This document shows positions 48,601 to 61,352 of a DNA stretch of 64,000 nt, piece by piece (the first letter of the stretch is position 1; every line of letters starts with the position of its first letter). Where the stretch lies: the NCBI GenBank assembly GCA_003415625.1, contig PYIU01000007.1:1488001-1552000 (forward strand), read 5' to 3'. Source of the stretch: Aquanectria penicillioides. Lineage: Eukaryota > Ascomycota > Sordariomycetes > Hypocreales > Nectriaceae. Under the pieces are notes generated by a model. That model saw only the letters and a program-made list of their open reading frames with translations, was not told where the DNA came from and searched no databases. Both the position numbers and the translations under genes were made by a program.

Positions 48601-51094
48601 GCGCTACCACGCTGTTGGTCTCGATCTCATTGCAGCCGGATCTGTCGTGTGGATGGTCCACTCGAGCGGCAATACGCAGTCTCGAGCTCGTATCCAGAAC
48701 ACCACTCCTGCGCTGGAGACGACACAGTTGGGAAACCTGGGATTCAGCTTGCCCGTTTCCATATCCAAAGGCCCGCCGGCTCGACCTGGGCGCTTCGTCG
48801 TCGTCGACGCGCAACTTAGTCCCCACCACCAACCCTCGCCAACTCGTCAACTGACACCCTTACGGGCCTAGCAGCTCCCAGCGTGCCGCCCCATGGCAGC
48901 GCCACACTTTTTAGCATGCCCCGTCTGATGTTGGGACCCAACCCGGGGGTATTCAGCCCAAGCACATCGACGAGGATGAAGCTGGCACAAGAGAGGTCAA
49001 AACTCGATTGCCTTACGATTAGTTCAACAGCAAAGGCCAAGGCCTAAGACAAGAGAGCATAGCATGGAGAGGGGCAAGCTGATCTCCCGCCACCCCGGGC
49101 CGGAGCGATCGCCAAAAGATTGAACCGGGCCGGCATCCAGGGTGAAGATGCGGTGAGCCGCCTTGCCTTTGGCACGAGCGAGCTCGTCGAGGGAGAGAGG
49201 GACAGGCTCGATCTCACATGCCTCTTTACTCCATAGTTGCCTCCCTCTACGACCGTAACATCCAGGAGAGAAGATAGGCAGTGATGAGAATAAGCCGTGT
49301 CAAGCCACCCCAGTACAGTGGGACAAAAGCCCCCCCCCCCCACGAAGAGCATGTGACGGCCGTTTTTGGAGGGGGAACTACCCGTAGACGCACCCCCGAT
49401 CACTATCAAGAAAATCGGTGCGGAGAAATACACAACTGTCTCACCACCGCCAGCCCCTTAAGGTCGTACCGATTTCGATTAGCCTCGTTCTCAGGGTCCG
49501 TGATCGTCGCGGACAATCATCCAAGCAAACCCACGGTGCAGCCCTGCCACGCAATTTGGGCTTTGCTGGTGACGAGCAGGGCTGCACGGCCTGTTATTTT
49601 CAATGCCCCAGCCATTCAGAGTATATGCTCGGGGATAAAATGAGTTAAAAGAAAGGGCGGGGAGAATATTGACGAAAAAAAATCACCGTGCTTCTCGAGA
49701 CAGGCGGAGGGAGCTCGGGCTATGGACTGTGCTGTGATGATTATGTCCGATGTGCTGCTACTACTACTCCTATGGCGTAGCGCTGGATACACAGTTCCCA
49801 GCTAACGATGCGTGCTGCTCTATGCAACCTAGATCCCAGAACCATTAGACGGTAGTATGTATGCTACTAGGTAAGAAAATCCAACGGCCAACCTTGCGAT
49901 TTTTGGACTTTCTTTTTTCTTCTTTCATGTCCTCACCCTCAAAAGTGCAAAACTTTATCCCGAAGCTTCAGCCGGCGTAGGTAACGACAATGGCTTGCCT
50001 CCTGGCTGGCTGACCTCCTCTGTCTGGGCATAAACGTGTACAAATGATAATGGGCACCATCGCGATCGCGATGGTCCAGTGTCGGACTTGAGCGATTCAT
50101 GTTCTCAGGCATCCCTTTACTTGTCTCTGGCCCCGGTGATGTCTCCGAGGATACGTAGTTATAGCGCCCATCATCACGGGTCGATTGGTTGCCGCGTCTC
50201 GAGGAGGATGCTTGCTCACCCACACCCCCCTCGTACCATAGTACCTCATACCTGCCTATGGTACCGTTCTCACATTACTTACCCCAGGAGTTCGGGTCGA
50301 TCCATCCATGGTTCCAAGCCAAGGGTTCGTTTGCGAAATGACTGCGCCAGATGTTCCCACAGCAGCCTCCCTCCATCACCTGAGGCGCCATGAGAGCCAA
50401 GGAGGCTATACATAGTACATAAGAGCAGCTAGCCACTCACCTAACTGGGCTTGGGGCCCCGATGGTCCGTGGGGCTCCATTAGGTTGGGTGAAGGGGGTG
50501 AGTGTTTTCCCGCTACTTGGTTGGATGGCACAGAAACGGAACGGAGCCAGAAGGTGTGTGGGTGGAGGTGGACATGCTTCGGGTGTTGGCCGAAAGACTG
50601 AGACTTTGCTTCTTTTTTGCCCTGCGGCGCTCGTCGTCGTCCAAAAGTCTCGGTGCAGTACAAAGCGACCTTTTGAGACCCAGATACCCCAGACTCGAGG
50701 GGGGAGGCTAGAGAGGGGGCCAGGATCGACAGCATGCGACTCGGGGGCGGGGCTAATTATTCATGAAATTGAAATATGGTGGTGATGAAGGCAGCCAACA
50801 ACGGGTGGGGGTCGTGGGGAGCGGTGTGTGGTCTCTTTTCTGGATGGCTATGGCTTCATGGCCAGACCACGACCCAAGACCACGACGACGGTGACGGCGA
50901 ATGATGCTCCGGCGAAAAATAAAAACCCTCAGCTGTTACATCACGGCGATGGGAGCGGTGTCACGGGGAGGAGTCCAGACGGCCCCAACGACGCAATTGC
51001 GTTGCAGCACTCCCACCCACGAGAAGACCCAGCGGTCCCGAGCCAAGCCCCTCGAAGCCTCTCGTCATCATGACGCTCCGCCTCTGACGTTGGT

Positions 51095-51098
51095 TTCT

Positions 51099-51130
<32 letters not shown>

Positions 51131-51133
51131 TTC
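51095..51133 (+). repeat. (TTC)n microsatellite, interrupted
   Basis: TTC/TCT trinucleotide run with one CCTC interruption. Confidence 0.9.
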
Positions 51134-52052
51134 GTCTTAGTCATTGTCTTCTTTCTATTGCCCGTCCGTCCCTCCCTACGGCGGGCGGCCAATATCCCCT
51201 AGCAGGTTAAGGGCATGCGCTGTATATTGTAGTTTCGACCTCCGTCGTCAACCCAGATGTAGCCTCACTCGTTCTAGCCCCTCCTCCTCCGCCGAACTCG
51301 CCTCTCCTCGGCACTTCCCACTCTTGGAGGACTCGGGTCATGGAGAACCAATGATGACGGCCCGCCCAGGCCGAAGGATGTGCCCTTTCTTCCCTCCCTT
51401 TTTGTTTTGCCTCTTCTCCTCAACGCGTCTCTTGAGGGCGGACCTGCCCGTGGCATATTGGAGATGCGCGGTGGGATGCAGGTGATTGATTCGGTGGGGA
51501 GACAAGAGGCCCAAGTCTCGTGCGTCGTCACGGGGGGCTGGACATGGATGGCGGGTGCGCGACCCGAGGGTATCATTCGCTCATTCGTTTTCCTCTCTGT
51601 ACATGTTGTATTGCTCGGCCGCCCGCCCCCTTCCTTTGGCCGCGGCCTAGTTGTTTGTTATGTGTGCACTGTACAGTCCGTGTGTGTGTTTGTGTTTGTG
51701 TGGTGTGGGTGATGTGCAACAAATTGCGGCGTATGTAAGTGTGCATTGTGCCGCTGTCAAGCGGTAAGGAAAGCAAAGTTTTGAATCATTGCCATGTAGA
51801 CTAGGTTGTATGCCATCGTATCGCATCGCCATCGCCATCGCGCGCCTCCTGGGTTCGCCTATGGAGGCCGCATCTACATGTCACCTTGTGTGTGAGATAG
51901 AAACAGGCCCGTGTGCCGCGGAACTGAACATAGGGCATGCCATAGGTAGGTTGGTAGGTAGGCAGGCAGGCACGGTACATCGGGCCAGCGTGTGGGTGTG
52001 CGTATATTTCTCTTGTGTGAGTGTGAGTCTGGGAGTGGATGAGCGTGAGTGT

Positions 52053-52095
52053 GTATGTATGTATGTATGTATGTATGTATATGTGTGTGTGTGTC
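52053..52095 (+). repeat. (GTAT)n then (GT)n microsatellite
   Basis: Seven GTAT tetranucleotides (52053-52082) followed by a GT run. Other GT-rich tracts lie nearby, at 51680-51710 and 52185-52235. Confidence 0.9.
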
Positions 52096-52841
52096 TCCAT
52101 GTACGCCGTGTATTGGTTTTTTTGGGGTCGCGATGTGATTCATGCATGTTACGAGTCAGGACAGGACAGAACGGCATGCGTAGGTGCGTGTGTGCGTGCG
52201 TAGATGTGTGTACGAAATATGCGTGTGTGTGCCTTCATGTGCGTCTATCTAGACAATCCCACCAACGGAACAGGACGGGCAGATGGAGGTTTCGTCTGCC
52301 TTGGAATGCGCACGACACATGACGCTGACATGGATGGAAGAAAGCAATAAGGGGCCCCAATCCATGTTCGCCAGGTGAAGCCACGGTGAGCGGCATGTCT
52401 CACGGCCGCGACCACCGGCCTATACCCCCCTGCACCGCTACCGTAACCCGCAGCCCGCACCCGGACCGACCGAAACATGACGAGTCTCATCTCATGCCAT
52501 CAGGGCTGCTCGCTGAGACATAGATTTGGGTCCCAAAGCTGCGGTTTGCATTCTGTCAAAACCTAATTGTCCAGTAATACCAGAAACATGCACTGCCGAG
52601 TTTGGACGAAACAAATCCGCTCCATCGAGAGCTTGCCCTGATGAGACACAGAATAACCCTATGCCAGAACAACATCTCATGATATGACAAACGAAACTTC
52701 ATGATACCGCCTTGGCAACCAAGTCCGAGATCATCGCCCCCTTTCTTCACATCCGTCGTTGTACAACCTCGTCCTTCCGACCTTCCTCTGCACACACCCT
52801 TCCAAAACTCAATCTCCTGCCCTCCATCTTGAGCGCTGTCA

Positions 52842-55800
52842 TCAGCCCACCGCCGCCGGGCGTCGTGCTTGACGTCCGCCCAGTCTGTAGGCCTTCTCTA
52901 ATGGGCTTTCGGAGCTTCCTCGTCTCAACTTTGAGCCCTCGTGGCTTCTTTGCCTTGTAACCAGCCTGGTCCCCGCCATAGTACCGTGGTCCGCCCGTGA
53001 ATCGAGATAGTCAAGACGCGAGGGCGCTGGCAGTGGAGGCACCGGGGGTGGAGGTGAGGAGAACAGCGGCTCCGGGGCGTCGTCGATAAAGCTCTTCCAG
53101 CCGACGAGGCTTTCCATGCTTTGTCTATGGCGGGGCCCAAGATACTTGTGCCGCAAGTCTTCTCGGCTCTGTGTCCTTCCAAGTGATGTCATTCGCCTTG
53201 ATAGCTTCTCTGGAGTCGTATCTGTTTGTGTCAGCAAATTCTCTGCCTTTTTCCTGAAGTAGAAGGTCCGGTTCATCTTCTCCACCCTGTTCTCTCCCTG
53301 GCCGGACATCCACGACGACGAGCAGGGTGGCTCGTGTCTGGGGTTGTCGAATGGCTGCCAGTGAGAAGATGGCGTGTTCGGAGTCTTTGGAGTTGAGCCG
53401 CCATTTTGTGATCTAACCCGTTTCCGGAACAGGCTACCAAATGATGCAGACGGTGTCCTTGGAGGTTTAGCATCCTTTAAATTTGGCGAGGGCGTCCCAG
53501 TCTTTTCCAGCTTCTGAGGTTCGCTTCCTTGGAGAATAGGCGAAGCAGCTCCTTGCGTAGGGTCGAACCTCTGCGAGGAAAGCCGATAAAGCTCGCCTGG
53601 AGGTGATGCTAGGGGAGAGCGGCTCTCTCCACAGTCAGAGTGTTGAGAGAGCTGAGAGAATTCGTGCATGCTATTTGATCGCCGTCGTTGAAGTTTCTGC
53701 TGGCCAAGAGCTTCGTGTTGCTTCTCCCAGCAACTATCAGAGCCGACGAACTCTGCACGACTTAGTGTCAGTCCACTCTCCTCTTTCCCATAACCTTCAG
53801 GCTTCAGTGATCTTTTGCCTTGTAGGTAACCGGTTTCCATAATGTCAGGGGATATTGGAGATAATGTCCTCTGGGTTTCTTTCAGTAGCCCAGATGTACA
53901 ACGGGTATTCGTCATTAGAAGATGATCTGTACCCACTACCATCCCATCACCCTTCTCTAGATATTCATTTCTCCCCATATTATCATTGCCCCGGTTGTTG
54001 TTCTGCAATCTTTCGGGATATGTTTCACTGCCAATGAATGAGCGCCGAGTTCCTGCCAATAAGCTGATCTGGTCTCTCCGGTGCTGGGGGGTGAAACCTG
54101 ATGGCCCGGCATCGGCAACATTGAATGGTGACGAAGAATCAAGAGAGTTCCATGACTGTGTCGGGGTGATAATTGTCGAAGGCGTACGTCGAAATGTTCC
54201 AGGTAAATCTGATACGTCTCCAAAATCGTCAACTAGAGGCTGTGGTGTTTCTATACACCATTCTGTTTTGCTCTTTTCACCTTGATCATTATTTCTGTAG
54301 GCAACAATCAGCTCCCGGTTGACGGCGTCTGTCTTGGCCGACTCATGTCCGGCCCCGCTATCATCAGATTCTTCCCACTTAACTCGTTCTAGCTCTGGTT
54401 TCAAGGCTGGCTTCTCTTCATTTTCTGAGCCATTCCAGAAATCTGCGCGATGTGCTTGGGGCAGATCTGCGCTGAAGCTTTGAACAAGACGAACCTGACG
54501 TGAATCTTGCGGGTGCAAACATCCACCCGCACCTCCAATAACGTGCTTGACCAGTGTCAGAGGAGTCAGCCGTGAAATTGGCAAAGAAGAAATAGGAAAC
54601 CGAGCCAACGGAGTGCGGACCTCTGACGAAACGTGTGACTGAGGACTATATTCGAGGCATCGGCTTTGAAGTATCAGCTCAACTCCGCTTGTTGGAGAGA
54701 GTTCCGTGGCAGTACATGGTGACCGGGCTTCTGAGGCTTCTTTTGGTTCCGCGATATTTGGAATTGTCGAGGCTGGCTGTTTTCTCCCTGCAAGGGACTC
54801 CTCAGCTTGCCTGCTATCTTGCTGAATGATTCTGTCTGTATTTTCTAACCTCTGTCGCTTCCACACGTCGGGCTTTTCGCATGCCTCGTCCCATTTGGTT
54901 TCTTGCTTTCCTTTATTTTCGGGATCGTCAGCCATCCGGGCCTCAAAGTTGTGCACAGAATCGGAGTCCGAAGTTGTCAAGTCTGGATAAAAGTCAGCCT
55001 TATATCGTGTGCCTTGGGTTGCTGATGAAGCTCACCTCCATCCGCAGGTGATCCCTGGCAGTCATCCTCTGGCCCTTCCTTTGAGCAATGCCGGGGATGG
55101 GTCGCCGTACCACAATCGCTTGACCCAAGCCTCCATCCTATTCGATCCTGCCCATCAGTATGCTCTGCTCCGCCACTCGTTGTGTTAAATGACGGTGCGT
55201 TGCATTGTTGAACCTCATTCTCAGAATCAGGAGATGAGGCTTCCAAAAAGGTTGGGAGAAGAGCCGGTAGATCGCCAAGATGAAGTGACAGTCGGGGATA
55301 ATCCGGTCCGGGGGTGTCTGGCTTCAATGTTGCCACCGATTCCGTATCGGAGTCGGTATGCCCCAATTGGCCGGGATTGAAGGAATACTCACCATCTGCG
55401 GTACTGCCAAAGCTCAGGTCCCTTCGAATGCGGGCTGGGATTCTTGGGATGATAAGAAATTTCTCCCAATGCGGAGTCCAGAACCACGTCTTTTCTGGCC
55501 TAGGAAGATCGCAAGATCGGCCTTCCCGTTCTGAATGCGCCTTCTCGATTAGAAAGATCCGGGCGTATTCCATGGGTGATAATCGCGGCTTTTCAAGGCG
55601 ATATTCCAGTTTTGGGCTGTTGCTTGTCTGTAAAGCATCGGGTTCAGAAATAGATGACATCTCCGCCGTGTGTTTTCTTGGATGCAAGCTCCAAGAACTA
55701 GCCTCAAGAATCGGTTCCGGGTCAGAAATGTAGTATTTGAAGGAAGTTTTTCGTTTCCTGTTCGAGAGTTTTAGTGAACCAGAAGTTGGTACCATTTGTT

Positions 55801-57380
55801 GCAGCTTTTCAGGGGTCGCTTCTTCCAGGGCAGCAATCTCCTTCAACTCAGAACGAGATCTCATCCGCTTGACGATCTTCTCGAGAACTTTAGGGGTCAA
55901 ATTGGCTCGAAAATATTCAGGGATTGGTGGTAGTGGAGGAACTGGGGGTACTTCTTCCTTTCCAAATCGTCGGCGTCGTGACTTGCTGGGACTCTTTGGA
56001 CGAGGAGTTACACTTCTCTCGGATTCGAGTTCGTCATCGCTGTCGAAATTATACTAGAAGTCTCGACTTATGATTTCTTTGGGAATAAGCAGCCCAAGGA
56101 TTGATTTTTCCAAGGCAGTTAAGTCCATCTCTTGGGCTAGAGGGTGCTGGTGGAATTCCGTCTTGGAGAGATCGTGAGGGTACGGTAGGATTGGGGGTGC
56201 ACATAGGTCCCTAGCGAATGCCGCACCATCTGTCTTGGCTCCTGAAATTTCTCGCCCCGGCATTCCCCGAAGCAGTGGATTCCCAGAAATAGGACCAGGA
56301 ACGCACGTTGACGAAGGTATAGAAGAGTGACATGAACCAATAGATACATCTGCGCTGACTGTGGTATCGAGGTTCGCTTTCCTAGGAGAGTTGCTAAAAG
56401 ACTCAGGGCTGGTCACACTATCGACAAACGACATATGTGTGGAGTCTGCAGATAGTGCTCGAGTTGGCAATGCCGAGTTGCGTTCAAATGCGTCCAAGAC
56501 GACCAAGCAGACTTCCTCCAACTTCTTTGACTCCTCCGAGTACCGAACTAAAGCATCTCGGGCCTGATCGTACTCTACAATGTCGCACCAACAGAGTAGT
56601 TTCATCTTGATCATTTGTTGGCTCTGTTCGGAAAACGGCTCTATACTCATCAAGTGCTCGAAAACGGAAAACCGAATACTATCACGAAGGCCTGCTGAAT
56701 ATGGAGTTGGGTCGTGGTCATCATTATCTTCAAGAAACACCGTTTGGGGGAACAAGGCATTAAGGCGAGCCATTACCCTCACAGCTTGGTTCATCGGGCC
56801 ATCAGTTTCTTCGAGCGATGTTATGAGTGCCTAAAGTTTGCCATCAGTAACTTGGTTCGCTGTCGGAAATGAAGAAACAATAACTCACACAGACCCTAAA
56901 GCCCAGGTGGAAATGGCTGTAGTGGGTCGATGCCTGACGATCAAGCTCATTGATAACTTGCAGATACTGGTTTTCAGGAGGCGAGCTCTCTGTTACTCTT
57001 CGGGTCTCTTTCATAAGCCGGAGACGGTGTATTTCCATCGCATCCAAGTATCCGAGCCCGTCCATGACGCGAGACTCGTCCATACCGCCGTCAGCCGATC
57101 GCCTGAAGATGCTGCGAGATGCTTCTTTCAGATTCTTCCTGGGATTTGCGGCGTAGTTTATGCCTCTTACTGCTCGGGCGGGAAGCCATGCTGCTCTGAG
57201 GTCGGCCTGGAGTGCCCGGTCGTTGTCGAATCCGCAAAGCCGTCGTTGGAGGTCCTGTGCAAAACCGCAGTCTTCAGGTTGAAGCGCCTGCGAGTTGTCC
57301 CCCGGATCGACAAGTCGTGTGAGTGCTTCATACCCACTCCCAAGCCACCAATCTTCAAGTTCAGTAGCAAAAGGAGGCAT
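52842..57380 (-). CDS. large disordered protein of unknown function, in-frame TAG
   Basis: Exons 57380-56889, 56830-55036 and 54982-52842 are all in phase, giving 1,475 codons. The N-terminus (MPPFATELEDWWLGSGYEAL) and the next ~270 residues look structured, with helices such as NQAVRVMARLNALFP. The rest is Ser/Pro/acid-rich with polybasic and polyproline pieces (SKSRRRRFGKEEVPPVPPLP) and a C-terminal tail KLRRGSSESPLEKAYRLGGR. I recognise no domain. A single TAG (56056-56054, codon 423) interrupts a frame that is coding on both sides (...IISRDF, stop, YNFDSDDELESERS). It is a nonsense change, a base-call error, or removed by a 144-nt GT-AG intron (56183-56040) that would keep the frame but has a weak GTACCC donor. 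Two separate genes are less likely, because no ATG opens the downstream part. Confidence 0.65.
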
Positions 57381-58677
57381 CGCGATTAACAGAATAGAGG
57401 ATAAAAACAGTTTGTGCTGGTGGTGCTGCTGCCAGCACCTCCAAAGGATGACAGTGTTGGTGGCCAAAAAGCTGGTGCAGTTGGGATAATCGCATTTGAA
57501 TAGAGAATTCACAGACCGAGAAGTCAAGAGAAATGACAATTTGGTTCCAAGCAACAGTGAGTAGAGGAAAACTTTGTGCGAAGTATAGTTGACAATTAGC
57601 AGTAGCTCAGCTCGCTCTCACCTTTGGTTCAGAATTCCGAGAACGACAGTGACGCAGAGAGTAATAGCTGCAGCGCAGCAAAAGATCTAGCGAATGCCCG
57701 ATTAGACCCTGGGCGAGTGAATCACATATCATAAGTAAAAGACCTCGTCTGAAATTCAAACTATTATTTACGAATTTGTTGATCTCAAAGTGATGGGCAA
57801 TGATGGCCTTTTCGCAACCTACCCTTGAGCTGCCAATGCACTGACGAAGACCAGGCGGCGCTTCACGTGGACAGCAGCTGGCGCTGGGCTAAGGCAAGGC
57901 TAAGGCGGACAGCTGGACAGGCCCAAGCCTCAGGCCCATGCCCTGAAGGGTGGCGGCCGGGAGCGCGTACTTTAATTAAATTAAAGTAGTCCGTACGGGA
58001 TACACCAAATGAATAACGGCCCGGCGGTATCCGTATTTTGCTCCCATATTGTTTTGGCATCAGGAGGCCTCGCAGCCCCTGGAAACCCCACACTGTCTCT
58101 TCCACCTCACTTCTGTCATTCCGATGTGGCCGCGCGACTGCGGTGAGCCTTACTCCGCGACTGTGTCTTGGGCACACATTGCAACACAGTAAGCTAGGTA
58201 TCGAACGTTTCCTGGTGACTGCAGCTCTTTGTCGTCCCCTGTCTGGCTGAAGCTGTCCCAAAGTCCTGCAGCTAAGTCCCTGGTACGTACAGGGAGCAGT
58301 GACGTGGTTGCGATCCATTGAGTGGGGCTTTGTGGGCTCTAGGGGCCCCGGGGACCGTCTGAGCCCTCCAGTGGCCACCTAGCAGTGACGCTCTAGTAGC
58401 TGTACCCGCTGAAAGGTCGCCGACAGCTTGGGTTGATTCACCGCGCCATACCAAATCGGTTCTGGAGGGCTATGTCGCAGGTACTTGACGGCCTGGGCAA
58501 GCTCTCTTAAGATCCAGCTGTTTCTTGCTACGCCACGAGCTCCGTGTCGCTCCCTTTTCCCCCCCGTTTGTGTGGCCTCACTACTGTCCTCGAGGGCCTA
58601 ATCTGCGGCCCAATTGACCTCGATTGCCGACTCTGAACCTGGTTCATGCGCTGTAGGATCTTGCACATCCCACAGCC
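57381..58677. other. divergent promoter region
   Basis: Lies between the large minus-strand gene and the ATPase gene, so it holds two divergent promoters. It includes a 21-nt inverted repeat (57968-57988). No gene was found. Confidence 0.55.
57968..57988. repeat. 21-nt perfect inverted repeat
   Basis: TACTTTAATT, a central A, then AATTAAAGTA: 10-nt arms with a one-base centre, and a CGTAC/CCGTACGG context around it. It could bind a dimeric regulator or be chance in an AT-rich island of a GC-richer promoter. Confidence 0.6.
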
Positions 58678-60773
58678 ATGACACTGCGGCAGATGGGGCG
58701 CATGGCGCCCCGACTCAACCGTCTGGGCTTCCACAGCCTGCCGCGTCCGATTTTGCCACAGTTGTGCCGTTGGGGGCCAAACAAAACAGCCAGCGAGCTC
58801 CGATTCTCGACGCAGGCCGCCAGAAGAAAAGGTACGCCCAACATGTTGAAGATTTTATGGCGCAATAAAGTTTTTGGCTGCTCATCGCCCTCTGCATGAG
58901 ACCCCGCAAATCACACTCACTTGTCAAAGCCGCTTCCAGCCCATTCAACTCCCATGAAAGGGGCTCTTTTTCGGGGAGAGAGGACGCGATGTGGACACGA
59001 ACCTGCAAACAGAACCTGCAAACACAACAGAGAGTTTGTGGTGCCGTGATCAACTAGACAGTAGTTTCACTCAAACAAGTAGGCGAATACAAGCGTGTTC
59101 GCACCCCAGAGTCTTTCCCCAGAGTCTTTGAGAATCCTGCACACTCCTATTTGAAACAAGATTGGGATTGCTGTATAATGATTGGAATTTTGACTGACAC
59201 AACCTTATAGAGGAAGCATCACAAGAGGATACAAGACAGCAATATGGTTATGATCCGATACCAGAGCCCCCTCTTCTGCGCAAGATGGGCGAGTCTGCCG
59301 CTACAACCTTTGCTTCCATCATCGTCTTGGCTCTTGGTTTTGCTGGCGCTGGTTACATTTACCACAAGTGTTACAAGTTGCTCGTCCTTAAGAAGATGAC
59401 AAGAGCCTTCGAGCCAGGTGATCCGGTTCTTGAACTAGCTGCTATTGGCAAAGATGCTCCCCGCTACCCTGGCAGCGCAGGTGAGCATTGGATTATTCGG
59501 AACGAGCAAGACCGCGTGGATGCCATCGTCCATGGCCGTGATGTAGGACACTATCATCTCCTCATTGGCGACAAGGGGTGCGGAAAGAGCAGCATGTTGA
59601 TTGAAGCCATGCGAAAGATCAACGGTGAGGGTGTGGCCATGTTCGAGGCCCATGCCGATTTGGAGATTTTCAGGATTCGACTGGGCAAGGCCTTGGATTA
59701 TGAGTATCACGAGGACTACATTGGAGGATATTTCAGTGAGAGGGGTCCACGTGAATCTACTGCTCTGTTGGACATCGAGCGGGCTCTCAACAAACTGGAG
59801 AAAGTGGCCATGAAGAAGCGACGGGAGCGAGGAAAACCTCTGATCGTCATTGTCAACCAAATGCATTTGCTCCGTGACGATGATGACGGGCGGGACTTGA
59901 TCGAACTTCTCCAGCAGCGAGCAGAGCAATGGGCTGCCGCTAACCTGGTTACTATGGTCTTTAACTCTGATGACTACTGGGTCTATGAACGTTTCAAACA
60001 GCTCGCTACCAGGATGGAGGTTATGTCTGTCGTTGATCTTCCCAAGAGCCAGGCCATCTCTGCCCTACAGCGCTATAGATCGAGGTATTTTGGAGAAAAG
60101 CTGTCGGACGACGCTCTTGAAGCAGTGTACGACAGAGTTGGTGGTCGCCTTAGCTTTTTGAACCGTGTTGCCAAGAGCAAGGATATGCTCGGAACCTGCG
60201 AAAAGATCAAGGAAATTGAAAAGACGTGGTTCTTGAACCAATGCTGGATTCTGGGAATGGAGATGGATGACGATGTCATGGACCAACAGAAGTGGGCGGT
60301 AGGTGACTGTGTTTCTAACACTTGTTTCTTTCGTGCTAACTTTTGAGCTTTAGGCTGCTGCCATGGTACTTGCGAAGGCACTTGTCGACAAGGATGAGGT
60401 GTCTCCCACTTACGACGAAGTGGTTGGTCACCTTCTACCGACATACCCTTTCCACATTGCTCAAGAAATCATGACACGCTGCGATTTCATCAGGAAACTT
60501 GACAGCCTAAATCTCTTTAGCATTACAAGCAATGCAGACGTGAGAGCCAGCAGTGTCCCAATGCACATCGCCTTCAAGGAGATTTGCGCCGACCCTCGTT
60601 TCGATAAACACCTGGAGCGTACTATTCAAAGAATTAGTGACATTGAAAGCTTGGGTCGAACTCGCGAGCTGGTTGCCAAGGACCTTGTTCTCGGTGGCCA
60701 GTACGAGATCGAGAAGACCCAGAAGGGTGTTATGGTGAGGCTTCAAGAGAAGGAGGAAGAGGAGGATGACTGA
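58678..60773 (+). CDS. membrane-anchored P-loop ATPase, probably mitochondrial
   Basis: Exon 1 is 58678-58831, exon 2 is 59211-60298 and exon 3 is 60354-60773, giving 553 aa. Exon 1 encodes a basic, Arg/Leu-rich presequence (MTLRQMGRMAPRLNRLGFHS ... RFSTQAARRK). The 379-nt intron ends TGACTGACAC...TTATAG and continues in frame as EEASQEDTRQQYGYDP. That is the argument for this start rather than the internal ATG at 59285. One membrane helix is at 85-105 (FASIIVLALGFAGAGYIYHK). Walker A is GDKGCGKS at 171-178. The expected Walker B strand LIVIVNQMHLL (262-272) has Asn-Gln in place of Asp-Glu. The C-terminal half contains winged-helix-like segments, and the end is acidic. It resembles AAA/STAND-type ATPases but belongs to no family I can name. 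Inner-membrane location is inference. Confidence 0.82.
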
Positions 60774-61352
60774 GAGAAACGAGACATGGTTTATTATCAT
60801 TGATGTTTTGTTGATTCGATTCTGGATCTCACTCATGGCGGGCTGCGAGCATAATGGATACCGAAAAGAAAAAGGGAAAGGGGTGGGAGTCCTGCTGGAT
60901 TCTGAGAATCTCGAGGCTTGTCGGCTTGGATGGCGTTCTAATGAGGAAAGGAGAAGATGGATTACGAGTGTTTGATGGCAGTGGGAAAATTTGGGTCTGG
61001 GGAGAGACCTAGACAACGGCTGACTACTTAGATTTTCTTGTATCGTGTCCGCAAAGGCTCGACAGCTTCTGTACTACCAATATATTTCCTTTTTGTTATT
61101 GACGATGTCATCTTGATTGCAGGTGTCTTGGGTTGCGTGGCTCCCGTTGTGTGCGATATGCCATTGTTACAAGTCTGTTTTGCTGCCTGATTTACAAGGC
61201 ACTGACTTCATTTGAGCCTGCACCAACAATGGGTGTTCTCACCGTGACGCGCGCCGCCAATTTTTTCCCTTTGGCCCCACACACTTTGGATTCTCCTTAC
61301 CCTACACATCTCCTGGCTTCAACCAGGACTCACTCGCGACTGCTTCTCATCG
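60774..61352. other. intergenic
   Basis: 3' flank of the ATPase gene and promoter of the Myb gene. Nothing else was seen. Confidence 0.6.

Larger units (their letters stand above)
42643..52841. other. about 10 kb with no recognisable gene
   Basis: Upstream of the Zn2Cys6 gene and downstream of the 1,475-codon gene. I read all six frames. Open frames are short, without domains and without splice sites that join them convincingly. GC content is similar to the rest of the window, so it is not a strongly AT-biased, RIP-degraded transposon block. Simple repeats occur near 43540, 49330, 51095-51133, 51680-51710 and 52053-52095. It may hold long regulatory DNA or non-coding transcripts. Confidence 0.5.
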
